Source: Shewanella polaris (GTDB lineage Bacteria; Pseudomonadota; Gammaproteobacteria; Enterobacterales; Shewanellaceae). Taken from it: a stretch of 64,000 nt of DNA. Positions 25,281 to 35,440 of the stretch are shown in pieces. The translations under genes were made by a program, and so were the position numbers. Within the stretch, counting starts at the first letter, position 1. Every line of letters starts with the position of its first letter. The notes under the pieces were generated by a model. The model had not been told where the DNA came from and made no database searches. It saw only the letters and a program-made list of their open reading frames with translations. The stretch lies in assembly GCF_006385555.1 (NCBI RefSeq), contig NZ_CP041036.1:3224001-3288000 (forward strand), written 5' to 3'.

Positions 25281-25994
25281 TTAGAACCACGCTCTAAAAC
25301 CAATGACAAACTGGGTTTCTTGTGTATCTTCCCCTTCACTTCGGGCGTAATCGGCGGTATTACCGAGCTTCTGACGCCAATCCACACCGATATAGGGTGC
25401 GAACTCTCGAACAATCTCGTATCTCAATCGCAGCCCTGCACTGACGTCAGATAAGCCTGAGCCTATTCCAAGTTCTGCATCGTCTTTACCAAATAAATTA
25501 ACTTCTACTTCAGGTGTGAGTATCAATTTTTGAGTGATTAACAGTTCATATTCTGCACTCAAACGCATAGCCGTACGGCTTTGTTCACCTATGAATAAAG
25601 CCGCGTCAATATCAAAGAAATATGGCGCTAACCCTTGAACCCCAATCACAGCCCAATTACGGTTCGGCGTCGGTTTGATATGGGTTTTAATACCGAATTG
25701 TACATCCCAGTATGGTGCGATGGCCGTACTGTAAAGAGCCTGAATTTCAAGGTCTTGCTTATCACTATTTGAATATTCACCTTCTGTTTTAAGCCACAAC
25801 TTATTCAAATCGTAACCTAACCAGGCTTGTGCACTAAACTGGGTAGGATCTTGCGGATCCACGCCTTTTTCAAATTGATCCAGCATGACTTTTGTTAATA
25901 ATGGATCATCATTACCGCCGGCAAACACAGCTGAACTGGTCAATGTGGCGCTCAGACTCAACAGTCCCAAGGCCATTAAATTCGTTTTATTCAT
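25281..25994 (-). CDS. copB: CopB/PcoB outer-membrane copper resistance protein
   Basis: 237 residues from MNKTNLMALGLLSLSATLTS (ATG at 25994, AGGGGAA upstream); the frame extends further but only overlaps the copA end. Signal peptide ending VFAGG, then a beta-barrel with alternating aromatics (AWLGYDLNKLWLKTEGEYSN, RLRYEIVREFAPYIGVDWRQ) and a C-terminal phenylalanine (FVIGFRAWF). The Met/His-rich N-terminal region seen in many CopB proteins is missing. It sits 11 bp after copA. Confidence 0.9.
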   Translation of the reverse strand: MNKTNLMALGLLSLSATLTSSAVFAGGNDDPLLTKVMLDQFEKGVDPQDPTQFSAQAWLGYDLNKLWLKTEGEYSNSDKQDLEIQALYSTAIAPYWDVQFGIKTHIKPTPNRNWAVIGVQGLAPYFFDIDAALFIGEQSRTAMRLSAEYELLITQKLILTPEVEVNLFGKDDAELGIGSGLSDVSAGLRLRYEIVREFAPYIGVDWRQKLGNTADYARSEGEDTQETQFVIGFRAWF

Positions 25995-26005
25995 CTGTGT
26001 TCCCC

Positions 26006-28009
26006 TTATTTCACCACTACTTTTCTGAACATGCCTGGCATGTGGAATAACAAGTGGCAATGATATGCCCATTGCCCTTTGGCATCGGCGGTGACTAAGT
26101 AACTGATCTTAGAGCCCGGCTGAACTAATACCGTGTGCTTACGCGGAATAAAATCAGGGTCGCCTGTCTCTAACTCACTCCACATACCATGCAAATGCAT
26201 AGGGTGAGTCATCATCGTGTCGTTCACTAAGGTGATCCGCAGTCTTTCTCCGTATTCAAACTCTAATGGCGCGGCGTCCATAAATTTCACCCCATTTACA
26301 GACCACATGTATCGGTTCATATTGCCGGTTAAATGCAGTTGAATTTCGCGGCTAGGTTGGCGCGTGTCGTAGGTAGGATGTAAGCCTTTAATATCGCCAT
26401 AAGTTAATACTTTGCGATTAAATTGTTGTTGATGGTCACGCAGTCCTATCCCGGGATCGTGTAAACCACTTTTTGGGGCATCGGCACGCATATCCACTTG
26501 TGGGCCGAACTCGGTGTTAATGTGTTTAATTTCATTGTTACTGCCAAAGCCTGCAAGCCCTAGTCCTGAGACTGTCGCTTTCGCAGCGTCCATAGCCATT
26601 TTGCTGTGATCCATGCCTGACATATCACCGCCACCCATAGCCATCTTGCTGTGGTCCATGCCTGACATCTCACCGCCGTCCATAACCATCTTGCTGTGGT
26701 CCATGCTAGGCATATCACCGCCGTCCATAGCCATCTTGCTGTGGTCCATGCCTGACATATCACCGCCGCCCATAGCCATCTTGCTATGATCCATGCCTGA
26801 CATATCACCGCCACCCATGTCCATTTTGCTATGATCCATACCACTCATATCCATGCCCATATCACTGTGGCCAAGGACTGGCCTTGGATCCATTGGGGGA
26901 ATAGGAGCATGTAAACTGGCATCTGAGGTAAGGTTACCTACCGTAAAGCCGGTGCGGTCGATACTCTGAGCAAAAATACAATAGGCATTATCAACCTCTG
27001 GCTCAATAACCACATCATAGGTTTCAGCAACACCTATTCGAAATTCATCCACAGAAACCGGTTGAATGTTCTGACCATCACTGGCGACAACACTCATTTT
27101 GAGACCCGGTATACGCACATCAAATATGGTCATCGCAGAACTATTTATAAAGCGTAAGCGCACCTTCTCACCTTGTTCAAACAACCCTTGCCAGCCCTGT
27201 TGCGGAGGATTGCCATTCATTAAATAGGTGTAAGTTGAACCCGTAACATCAGATATGTCTCTGTCACTCATGCGTGCGTTATTCCACAGCGAACGAGCGT
27301 TCCACGTATTGGCTAAGCCATTTTTATTCACGTCAGAGAAAAAATCCATTACCGTACGCTCACGGTAATTATAGTAATCGGCTTGTTTCTTTAATTTGGC
27401 ATAAATGTTTTCAGGGGCTTCGTCAGACCAATCAGACAGCATGATCACATAGTCACGGTCATATATGACCGGATCGGGGGTCGCAGGATCAATCACAATA
27501 GCACCGAATAAACCGGTTTGTTCTTGATAGCCTGAATGACTGTGATACCAATATGTGCCACTTTGCTGGACGGTAAATTGATACTCAAATGTTTCACCGG
27601 GTTTAATGCCATCAAAGCTAAAGCCAGGCACACCGTCCATTTCGGTGGGTAAAATAATACCGTGCCAGTGAATAGAGCTATCATGGTCGAGATTATTTTT
27701 TACTCTTAAGGTGACTGTTTCACCTTCTTTCCAACGTAATAACGGCGCGGGCAGTAATTGGTTGACCACAGTGGCCCGAGCAGATTTTCCGGTAAAATTA
27801 ACCATTTTATAGTCAATTGATAAGTCGAACACTTTGCCAGAAAGCTGGCTCAACGATTGGCTTAACACATTGGCAATGGCATTTTTAGGGAAAGGGATCG
27901 ACATCAATGCCAACATGGCGGATGCACCAAACACAAACTGGCGTCGGCTGTTGTTCAGTTCACTGTTTGTCGTTTGTATCATGGGTTTTATCATGTATTG
28001 CGATTTCAT
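26006..28009 (-). CDS. copA: CopA/PcoA multicopper oxidase
   Basis: 667 residues, exported by Tat (NNSRRQFVFGASAM). Type 1-3 copper motifs are complete: HWHGIIL, YWYHSHSGYQEQ, THPMHLHGMW and the C-terminal HCHLLFHMPGM. A Met/His-rich insertion at about residues 390-480 contains six 15-residue repeats of the type MDHSKMxMxGGxM, likely a Cu(I) binding and shuttling region. The periplasmic enzyme oxidises Cu(I) and protects the envelope. The start overlaps the copG stop (ATGA at 28006-28009), indicating translational coupling. Confidence 0.95.
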   Translation of the reverse strand: MKSQYMIKPMIQTTNSELNNSRRQFVFGASAMLALMSIPFPKNAIANVLSQSLSQLSGKVFDLSIDYKMVNFTGKSARATVVNQLLPAPLLRWKEGETVTLRVKNNLDHDSSIHWHGIILPTEMDGVPGFSFDGIKPGETFEYQFTVQQSGTYWYHSHSGYQEQTGLFGAIVIDPATPDPVIYDRDYVIMLSDWSDEAPENIYAKLKKQADYYNYRERTVMDFFSDVNKNGLANTWNARSLWNNARMSDRDISDVTGSTYTYLMNGNPPQQGWQGLFEQGEKVRLRFINSSAMTIFDVRIPGLKMSVVASDGQNIQPVSVDEFRIGVAETYDVVIEPEVDNAYCIFAQSIDRTGFTVGNLTSDASLHAPIPPMDPRPVLGHSDMGMDMSGMDHSKMDMGGGDMSGMDHSKMAMGGGDMSGMDHSKMAMDGGDMPSMDHSKMVMDGGEMSGMDHSKMAMGGGDMSGMDHSKMAMDAAKATVSGLGLAGFGSNNEIKHINTEFGPQVDMRADAPKSGLHDPGIGLRDHQQQFNRKVLTYGDIKGLHPTYDTRQPSREIQLHLTGNMNRYMWSVNGVKFMDAAPLEFEYGERLRITLVNDTMMTHPMHLHGMWSELETGDPDFIPRKHTVLVQPGSKISYLVTADAKGQWAYHCHLLFHMPGMFRKVVVK
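26587..26850 (-). repeat. 45-bp tandem repeats within copA (six units)
   Basis: Six in-frame repeats of 45 bp encoding MDHSKM(A/V/D)M(G/D)GG(D/E)M(S/P)(G/S). Units differ by only a few bases, so copy number can change by slippage or recombination without frameshift. It is coding sequence, not a CRISPR array. Confidence 0.9.
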
Positions 28010-28521
28010 TGCACAGACTCCTCAAGCGAGTTCACTTGGGCGTAAACCTGGCTACTGCCATCTTTTTTCAACAGTAATACTTGATATGGCATAAATTTAT
28101 CTTGGTACTCCATACCAGGGCTGCCCACAGGCATAGCGGGTACGGTTAGGCCGATAGCATCTTTAGGGGGGGAGGATAAAAAACGACTAATGAATTTTGC
28201 AGGGATATGCCCTTCAAACACATAACCTTGAGATGACACTGCGGTATGGCAAGATTGCATTGAAGCAGGAATACCCTTTGACTGTTTAAACTCATAAAGG
28301 TTGTTAATATTATGGGCATTAACACTAAATCCACGCTCACTAATATGCGTTAGCCATTTCTCACAACAGCCACAATTGGCGTCTTTATAAACAGTGAGTA
28401 ATGGCTCCGTAGTGCCGGGCTCTGCTGCATGGGCAGGTAACATCACTCCCATAATTTGCAGAATAAAAATAGTACCTATGACACGAAAAAAACTAATAGA
28501 ATTGCGATATAGAGCAGACAT
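28006..28521 (-). CDS. copG: CopG-like DUF411 metal-binding protein
   Basis: 171 residues, signal peptide ending AHAAEP. DUF411 core: TVYKDANCGCCEKWLTHISE (CxCC, about 44-63), a second Cys in MQSCHTAVS (about 98-106), then YVFEGHIPAKFISRFLS and GLTVPAMPVGSPGME. CopG of Vibrio and Pseudomonas is a periplasmic thiol/copper redox protein that interconverts Cu(II) and Cu(I). ATG at 28521 preceded by GGAGG; it is first in the cop operon and overlaps copA by four bases. Confidence 0.9.
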   Translation of the reverse strand: MSALYRNSISFFRVIGTIFILQIMGVMLPAHAAEPGTTEPLLTVYKDANCGCCEKWLTHISERGFSVNAHNINNLYEFKQSKGIPASMQSCHTAVSSQGYVFEGHIPAKFISRFLSSPPKDAIGLTVPAMPVGSPGMEYQDKFMPYQVLLLKKDGSSQVYAQVNSLEESVQ

Positions 28522-28658
28522 AACATTGCCTCCAAATCAAATTTCTTGACAATAAACAACGTGGTTTAATGCCAGTTTATTAACTGAAAAAGTTAAAAAA
28601 TTGAAACTACATGATTGGCTAGGACAGTTAGCAAAAAAAAGGCGTAACTGTGCCTATG

Positions 28659-29027
28659 TTAGGCAAATATTGGAGGACGGTATAAAGATGAAAAATACTG
28701 AGGCATTAGTGCCGAGGTAAACATTGTTGCAGAATTAACTAAGCTGACTTCTGATTTAAGCGTTGGCATTGCCATCGTTAAAGCGACTGATACACATGAG
28801 CCGACAGGACAATGGCACGCTTGGGCGCAGCAACTATCATCCGCACCATCATTCATATCCATGTTCATTTGCATACTTGCGTCATGACATGCTTTACCAT
28901 TTTCAGCAGGCATATTTGAAGTCGTCATTGAACTCATTGGCATAGTACCAGGCATAATCACAGACGCAAAAGTTTGACCGACAAACGTCAGTAAAACAAA
29001 CATCATGATTAGGTGGATTCTATGCAA
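28659..29027 (-). CDS. Small secreted Cys/Met-rich protein (copper-associated), paralogue 1
   Basis: 122 residues from TTG at 29027; GGAG lies seven bases before TTG, the same arrangement as its paralogue at 35441-35827. Signal peptide HRIHLIMMFVLLTFVGQTFA, then a Met-rich stretch (QMNMDMNDG), a Cys cluster DDSCCAQACHCPVGSCVS and a conserved end SSLYRPPIF. The CC-x3-C-x-C-x4-C cluster and Met stretch suggest Cu(I) binding. It lies between cusA and copG. No named family recognised with certainty; it resembles CopL-type small copper proteins. Confidence 0.7.
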   Translation of the reverse strand: MHRIHLIMMFVLLTFVGQTFASVIMPGTMPMSSMTTSNMPAENGKACHDASMQMNMDMNDGADDSCCAQACHCPVGSCVSVALTMAMPTLKSEVSLVNSATMFTSALMPQYFSSLYRPPIFA

Positions 29028-29214
29028 AATATATCTCCAATGATTATCAAATAATAGTAGTGAAAAATACTGAGTTTAGCAATGACAGTTTATTTAAAAA
29101 AACATAAATAAAAACCACATTCTAATATCAAAAAAATATAATTAAAATCAATTAAATATAAAAAAATAACGATGCAATATTTTTATCTGCATCGTTATCC
29201 TAATCAACTAAATA

Positions 29215-32200
29215 CTATCGTTCCTCATGTTTCAATTGAGTACGACGCCATAAAAAGAATACAACAGGAACAATTAATAGTGTCAATATTATTGCACTGA
29301 CCATTCCGCCTACCATTGGCGCAGCAATTCTACTCATCACCTCAGAACCAGTTCCAGTACCATAAAGGATCGGTAATAACCCTGCTATAATTGCTGCTGC
29401 GGTCATCATTACAGGACGAACACGCATACCTGCACCTTGAATAACTGATTGAGTCAACTTTAGTTCATCAAATTTTTCTAACTGCTGTGAACTATGATCA
29501 ATCGCTTCTCTATAGGCTTGATTTAAATAGACAAGCATTATGACACCAATTTCTACAGAGACCCCTGCCAGTGCAATAAAACCAACCCCTACAGCAACTG
29601 AAAAGTTGAAACCTTGTATATACATTAACCAGATGCTACCGACCATGGCAAAAGGCAATGTACCAACAATAATTCCGACTTCAACAACATTGCGGAAATT
29701 CATGAACAATAAAATAATGATAATAAATAAAGTCAATGGTACTACGTAAGTCAGCTTCGCCTTAGCTCTTTCCATATACTCATATTGACCAGCCCACGTA
29801 ATAGAGTAACCAGCGGGTAATACCAATTTATCATTCACAACTTTTTGGGCTATTTCAACATAACTACCGATATCGACATCTTCAATATCGATATAAGCCC
29901 AACCATTAAGGCGAGCATTTTCACTTTTAATGCCTGGAGGTCCATTTTCGATAACTATATCCGCTACATCCCCTAAAGAAATCCTCAAACCTTGAGGAGT
30001 GATAATAGGCAATAAAGCTAATGCTTCAGGTGAATTACGATAATCCTGAGGATAACGTAAATTAATAGGATATCGTTCTAATCCTTCAACAGTTTGTGAA
30101 ATATTCATACCACCGATAGCTGTGGCCACGACCTGTTGAACATCCGCTATATTTAAACCATACCGAGCAGCATTCTCCCTCTGGATATCAACTTTAATAT
30201 AACGTCCACCTGCAACCCTCTCAGCGTATACTGACGCAGTCCCTTTAACATCTTTAAGGATTTCCTCTAATTGTTTACCAATTTTCTCAATTTCCTTGAG
30301 ACTAGGACCTGCAATTTTAATCCCTACAGGCGTTTTGATCCCTGTCGCCAACATGTCAATTCGGGTTTTAATTGGCATTACCCATGCGTTCGTCACGCCG
30401 GGTAACTTTACTAATGAGTCTAATTCTTGTTTCAGGCTCTCAGTAGTCAGGCCTTCTCTCCACTCACTTTTGGGCTTAAGCTGAATAAACGTTTCCACCA
30501 TAGTTAGAGGTGCAGGATCCGTTGCCGAGTCTGCTCTGCCAACCTTGCCAAATACGGTTTTAACCTCGGGCACAGTGTAAATTAACTTATCCATTTGTTG
30601 CACTAACTGGCGTGCTTTACCAATAGAAATACCAGGGTAAGTTGTCGGCATATACATTAGATCACCTTCATCTAATGGAGGCATAAACTCACTACCAATT
30701 TTATTTAACGGCCACACACCAATAGCTAAAACGAAAAGAGCAAATATGAGTGTAATCTTAGGAAAAGCCAGTACTTTTTTCAAAACAGGCATATACACAG
30801 CAGTTAAGAGTCGATTGACTGGGTTTTTGTGTTCAGGTAGTACTTTCCCTCGAATAAAGTATCCCATTAGCACTGGTACTAAGGTAATAGCTAACGCTGC
30901 CGATGCAGCCATTGCGTAAGTTTTAGTAAACGCAAGCGGTGAAAACATCCTCCCCTCTTGGGCCTCGAGGGTAAATACAGGTAAAAAACTAACAGTAATA
31001 ATCAGTAGACTAAAAAACAATGCAGGGCCAACTTCGCTGGCAGAGCGTGCAACGATCTGCCATCGGTTTTCAGGCGTCAATGGCGTTCGTTCCATATGTT
31101 TATGCATATTTTCAATCATGACGATGGCACCATCGACCATGGCACCAATTGCAATAGCAATACCACCTAAAGACATGATATTGGCATTTAAACCCTGCAA
31201 GTGCATGATAGTAAAAGCGCTTAGAATCCCTACAGGCAAACTAACGATCGCCACAAGCGAAGATCTTACATGCGCCAAAAAGACCATACAGACCAAAGCA
31301 ACGACTAAAAATTCCTCTAACAGTTTAAAACCTAAGTTTGATACGGCTCTCTCAATCAAACCACTGCGATCGTAGACGGTCACAACTTCCACGCCCTCAG
31401 GAAGGCCTTTCTTCAATGTCTCTAATTTAGCTTTAACGCCATCAATAGTCTTTTGTGCATTTTCACCAAATCGCATCACAATAATGCCGCCGACCGTTTC
31501 GCCTTCACCATTGAGATCGACTACACCTCGGCGCATTTGCGGTCCAGTGCCTATATCCGCAACATCTTTTAGCAGTAATGGGGTGCCCTTATTGTTGACG
31601 CCTAAAGGAATATTGCCGATATCTTCCTTATTCTCAAGATACCCTGTTGTGCGAACCATATATTCTGCTTCAGCGATTTCGACAACTGAGGCACCAATCT
31701 CTTGATTACCGCGGTTAATAGCCATTTGAATAGCCGTTAAAGGTATTCCAAAGGCACGCAATTTATCAGGGTCTACCTTAATCTGATACTGTTTTACCAT
31801 CCCACCTAGAGTGCTCACTTCAGACACGCCTGGGACAGTTTGTAATTCATACTTTAAAAACCAGTCCTGTAGACTGCGTAACTCACTAATATCGTGCTTA
31901 CCTGTTCTATCGACGAGTGCATATAAATATACCCAGCCCACTCCTGTTGCATCTGGTCCTAATTGAGGCTTTGCATTATCAGGTAACGTTGAAACGACTT
32001 GGCTGAGATATTCCAACACACGACTACGAGCCCAATATAAATCCGTTTCCTCATCGAAGATGACATAGACATATGAATCACCAAAAAATGAGAAGCCCCT
32101 GACCGTTACTGCACCTGGCACAGACAGCATAGCGGTCGTTAATGGATAAGTGACTTGATCTTCAACCACTTGAGGGGCTTGACCTGGATAACTTGTTTTA

Positions 32201-32346
32201 ATGATTACCTGAACGTCAGATAAATCAGGCAAAGCATCAATAGGGGTATTTTTAAGTGAAAATAAACCCGCGCCGACTAGAATGGCACTGGCAAGCAAGA
32301 CAAAAAATCTGTTCGCAACAGACCAACGTATAATTGATTCAATCAT
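29215..32346 (-). CDS. cusA: CusA, heavy-metal efflux RND pump
   Basis: 1043 residues with the RND layout: helix 1 (FFVLLASAILVGAGLF), two large periplasmic loops and 12 helices. HME signature features: TPIDALPDLSDVQVIIKT, PGAVTVRGFSFFGDSYVYVI, GAIVMIENMHKH (helix 4 region with charged relay) and RPVMMTAAAIIAGLLPILYG. Cu(I)/Ag(I)-type pumps move Met-bound metal from periplasm to the outer-membrane channel. The start is two bases after the cusB stop, with GGGAGAA upstream. cusC-cusB-cusA form one operon. Confidence 0.96.
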   Translation of the reverse strand: MIESIIRWSVANRFFVLLASAILVGAGLFSLKNTPIDALPDLSDVQVIIKTSYPGQAPQVVEDQVTYPLTTAMLSVPGAVTVRGFSFFGDSYVYVIFDEETDLYWARSRVLEYLSQVVSTLPDNAKPQLGPDATGVGWVYLYALVDRTGKHDISELRSLQDWFLKYELQTVPGVSEVSTLGGMVKQYQIKVDPDKLRAFGIPLTAIQMAINRGNQEIGASVVEIAEAEYMVRTTGYLENKEDIGNIPLGVNNKGTPLLLKDVADIGTGPQMRRGVVDLNGEGETVGGIIVMRFGENAQKTIDGVKAKLETLKKGLPEGVEVVTVYDRSGLIERAVSNLGFKLLEEFLVVALVCMVFLAHVRSSLVAIVSLPVGILSAFTIMHLQGLNANIMSLGGIAIAIGAMVDGAIVMIENMHKHMERTPLTPENRWQIVARSASEVGPALFFSLLIITVSFLPVFTLEAQEGRMFSPLAFTKTYAMAASAALAITLVPVLMGYFIRGKVLPEHKNPVNRLLTAVYMPVLKKVLAFPKITLIFALFVLAIGVWPLNKIGSEFMPPLDEGDLMYMPTTYPGISIGKARQLVQQMDKLIYTVPEVKTVFGKVGRADSATDPAPLTMVETFIQLKPKSEWREGLTTESLKQELDSLVKLPGVTNAWVMPIKTRIDMLATGIKTPVGIKIAGPSLKEIEKIGKQLEEILKDVKGTASVYAERVAGGRYIKVDIQRENAARYGLNIADVQQVVATAIGGMNISQTVEGLERYPINLRYPQDYRNSPEALALLPIITPQGLRISLGDVADIVIENGPPGIKSENARLNGWAYIDIEDVDIGSYVEIAQKVVNDKLVLPAGYSITWAGQYEYMERAKAKLTYVVPLTLFIIIILLFMNFRNVVEVGIIVGTLPFAMVGSIWLMYIQGFNFSVAVGVGFIALAGVSVEIGVIMLVYLNQAYREAIDHSSQQLEKFDELKLTQSVIQGAGMRVRPVMMTAAAIIAGLLPILYGTGTGSEVMSRIAAPMVGGMVSAIILTLLIVPVVFFLWRRTQLKHEER

Positions 32347-32348
32347 GG

Positions 32349-33887
32349 CTATTCTCCCAACTCCATTCCTGAATGATCAGCTTGATGTGTTGTGTTAGAA
32401 ACATCATCTGTGGTTTTGGGATTGTGTATATTTATCACTTTGACCGCGCCATCTGATGTTTTTTCTAATTCAATATGAAGCACAGCACCAACGGTAAATA
32501 CAGAGAAATCCACACTGTCATCGACGGTAAAGTCCATGGTCATTTGTGGCCATTCCCATTTACTGACCGCTTGATGATCGACATTAATCATACGATGTGC
32601 AGCCATTAAACTATTTACTTTTGCTTCTACCCAAGCGGTATCAGAAGTGATGGCTTGGATATTTTCTTGCTCATCTTCAGGTGCCGTCATACGTTTAAGA
32701 TCAGAGGTTTTATTTGATTCAGAATCCAATAAAAATTGTGCAGATGAGACGACAATATCTCCCTTATACAGCCCTGATTCAATTTGAATGCTGTCATCAT
32801 CTGAACGCCCTAACGTTACCGCTACAGATTTATATTTACCTTCACCGAGGGCAAGTACAACTCGATCAGAGTTTCCTGTTCTAATAACAGCCTCCCTTGG
32901 TAACAGTAATACGTCCTCTTCACTTCGTGTTTTTATCGACACTTGTGCAAACATGTTTGGCTTTAATTTGGCATTGGAATTATCGAAACGCAATCTCACT
33001 TTTAGCGTTCTTGTTTTACTGTCTAAGGTCGGATAGACGTAATCTACTTTGCCCTGCCACAATTGACCAGGCAAATAATCTAACTTCATTTCAACAGCTT
33101 GCCCAACTTTAACCATATTACTTTGGCGTTCAAAAATCTCGGCTTCGACCCATACTTGTGATAATGAACCAATTGAAAACATTGTCATACCCGGTTTAAC
33201 AAACGATCCTTCTCGTATATTCAAATTATCAATAACACCACTTTGAGGAGCATAAAATGTAATATTTTGTTTGACCGTTCTATTCTTACGTAGTGCTTTA
33301 ATCTCCGAGTTTGGTATTAATAGCGCTTTCAACCGTTCTTCAGATGCTGTAATCAAACGTTGATCTTTTCGATTTAAAGCTAATAACATTTCCTCTTGTG
33401 CATTAACTAATGCTGGAGAGTAAATTGAATATATAGGTTGCCCTTTAATGACAGGATCACCAGAAGCTTTGACATAAAGTTCTTCAATCCAGCCTTCGAC
33501 TCTTGGATTAGTATGAATAAGATGATCTTGATCATACTGGACATAGCCCACTGTTTTAATATTATTTTGTAGTGTTCCTAAAGTGACTTCAGTTGTGCGA
33601 ACACCAAGTTTATTAATCACCGCGGGTGAAATTGTAATTGCACCCGGTCCAAAATCTGTCGAGCCAGTTGCGTCTTCGTAGACTGGTATCAAATCCATCC
33701 CCATGGGTGATTTCCCGGGTTTATCGCTACGGAAATTAGGATTCATAGGTGCGACCCAATATGAAGGTTTTGCTTTTTCACTATCTTTTGAATCGTTTTG
33801 ATTCTGTGATGGATATAGAATTGTTGCACTAATACCAGTAAGGATACCGATAACTAATATGCTGATCATTTTCAAATTACTGTTCAT
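32349..33887 (-). CDS. cusB: CusB membrane-fusion protein with C-terminal CusF domain
   Basis: 512 residues. N-terminal membrane anchor (MISILVIGILTGISATILY), then a heavy-metal-binding segment YWVAPMNPNFRSDKPGKSPM (about 43-62), the hairpin/lipoyl/beta-barrel adaptor region (VEGWIEELYVKASGDPVIKG; TMFSIGSLSQVWVEAEIFE) and, from about residue 420, a CusF-like OB domain with VEAKVNSLMAAHRMINVDHQ and WEWPQMTMDF (His, Trp, Met, Met ligands of Cu(I)). CusF is normally a separate chaperone; here it is fused to the adaptor. The start overlaps the cusC stop (ATGA). Confidence 0.94.
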   Translation of the reverse strand: MNSNLKMISILVIGILTGISATILYPSQNQNDSKDSEKAKPSYWVAPMNPNFRSDKPGKSPMGMDLIPVYEDATGSTDFGPGAITISPAVINKLGVRTTEVTLGTLQNNIKTVGYVQYDQDHLIHTNPRVEGWIEELYVKASGDPVIKGQPIYSIYSPALVNAQEEMLLALNRKDQRLITASEERLKALLIPNSEIKALRKNRTVKQNITFYAPQSGVIDNLNIREGSFVKPGMTMFSIGSLSQVWVEAEIFERQSNMVKVGQAVEMKLDYLPGQLWQGKVDYVYPTLDSKTRTLKVRLRFDNSNAKLKPNMFAQVSIKTRSEEDVLLLPREAVIRTGNSDRVVLALGEGKYKSVAVTLGRSDDDSIQIESGLYKGDIVVSSAQFLLDSESNKTSDLKRMTAPEDEQENIQAITSDTAWVEAKVNSLMAAHRMINVDHQAVSKWEWPQMTMDFTVDDSVDFSVFTVGAVLHIELEKTSDGAVKVINIHNPKTTDDVSNTTHQADHSGMELGE

Positions 33888-35317
33888 TTTACTTCTCCAT
33901 CAACATAAGATTTGCGTGAGATACTAACTGGACCCACTTTAGGGGTAAAAAAATAATTCAATTGAACTTTAACTTTCTGTAAATCAACGTTAATGGCCAA
34001 AGCATCTAATTGAGTATTTAATTGAGCAATGAGGGAACGTACAACTTCAGCGAAATCACCTTTATCATTTGTGTAGGCTGTAAGTGAAGCATCTGCTTGA
34101 TCTTGCATCTGAGGTAATAATAAATCGTTATAGAGTGTCTGACGTTGTTCCAATTTTAGAAGTTGTGCTTTAGCCGTACCATATGACGCCATCATGTTAC
34201 GAAGCAGCAACCATTTTTCAGTTTTAATAGATTCAGACTGATAAATGGCGGCTTGAACTTGCTTATCTTGTTTTGAAGAAGTAAATATTGGTAAATCAAA
34301 GCTCACACCAATAGATAACAAGTCATCGCGGGAATTACCCATAGGATCATTGCCTCGATAACTGTAACCAGCATTTACGCCCCATTCAGGCTTATACAAT
34401 TGTTTTTTTAACTCAACACCTTTTCTACTTGATTCTATTCGCTGCTCTAAAGCCGAAAGTAATGGATGAACAGCAAACGCTTCATACAGAGTTTGTTTGT
34501 ATTGCTGGCTGTTTTCCTCATCAAGATAAAAATTCGGATTCGTTAACTTAATTTGAGGAAGTATATTGGGGACGTTAAACGTAGACAATAACAGGCCATA
34601 ATCTTGTTCATAACCTGTTTGATATTCATCAATAAATGCCTTACCAACCCATTCAGATAATTTTTGTTTGAACATATCCTCTTGTTGAGCCAAAACAGTC
34701 AGCTTATCTTCAAGACGGGTCACCTCTAATTGAGCGCGTATAATATCCTGCTGGTTAGAGTTAACTAAAGCAGATGAATATCCTGCTTTAACAACATCTG
34801 ATAGTTGTTCAAATAAGTTCCGATTGCGCTCAATCAGTGCAATGCTCTCTTGCGCTTTATATACATCAAACCAAATTTGAGCAGTGGTGACGCTTAACTT
34901 TGCTCGTCTATCTTGTCTTAAGAACGGATATTGCTCAGCCGTTAACTCAAGTTGTTGTTGACGTAAACTTAAGCTATCCCCACGGGGAAACATTTGAGTG
35001 ACACCAATTTTCATTTGAGTCATTGCTTCTTGTCCAAAATCAAAAGTGTTTATGGACAAATTAGCTAAACCAACACTGATTTTTGGATCTGGTAAGGTTC
35101 CTGCCGCTATGCTTTCAGATTTAATAGCATCTTGTTGAAATTGATTACTGACTAACCAGGGATCGTTCGACTGAGAGAGATAAACGGCTTCTTCCAGTGA
35201 TAATGTCTGTACTGGTTCTGCCGCATATACCGCAGCGCTAATACCAATAAAGGACATCACTACTATTAGAATATATTGAGTGTAAATTTCACCCAATTTC
35301 TTGTAAATTAAAGACAT
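33884..35317 (-). CDS. cusC: CusC-like outer-membrane efflux channel (TolC family)
   Basis: 477 residues, signal peptide ending AAVYAAEPV, two OEP repeats of long helices (about 40-240 and 270-460). Motifs include LSLEEAVYLSQSNDPWLVSN and a second-repeat TLYEAFAVHPLLSALEQRIE. It forms the trimeric exit duct for CusBA. It lacks the lipoprotein Cys of E. coli CusC. First gene of the cus operon, about 120 bp after the small Cys-rich gene. Confidence 0.92.
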   Translation of the reverse strand: MSLIYKKLGEIYTQYILIVVMSFIGISAAVYAAEPVQTLSLEEAVYLSQSNDPWLVSNQFQQDAIKSESIAAGTLPDPKISVGLANLSINTFDFGQEAMTQMKIGVTQMFPRGDSLSLRQQQLELTAEQYPFLRQDRRAKLSVTTAQIWFDVYKAQESIALIERNRNLFEQLSDVVKAGYSSALVNSNQQDIIRAQLEVTRLEDKLTVLAQQEDMFKQKLSEWVGKAFIDEYQTGYEQDYGLLLSTFNVPNILPQIKLTNPNFYLDEENSQQYKQTLYEAFAVHPLLSALEQRIESSRKGVELKKQLYKPEWGVNAGYSYRGNDPMGNSRDDLLSIGVSFDLPIFTSSKQDKQVQAAIYQSESIKTEKWLLLRNMMASYGTAKAQLLKLEQRQTLYNDLLLPQMQDQADASLTAYTNDKGDFAEVVRSLIAQLNTQLDALAINVDLQKVKVQLNYFFTPKVGPVSISRKSYVDGEVK

Positions 35318-35440
35318 AAAGCCTCCAAATTAGTTACCAATGCTCGAATTGAATTCGAACAAAGGTAATATCTTGTTAATTTATTTTAAAAAAGATAAAT
35401 GAACAGGAAGACGATCGAAAATTGATCAAGCCTTTCCTAT

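Noticed and set aside
26560..26844. Trp-rich open frame overlapping copA on the minus strand
   Set aside because: It is the shifted frame of the copA repeats; it has no ribosome binding site and exists only because of the repeat.
26587..26850. Regularly spaced repeats resembling a CRISPR array
   Set aside because: They are in-frame 45-bp repeats inside copA encoding MDHSKM units, without unique spacers.
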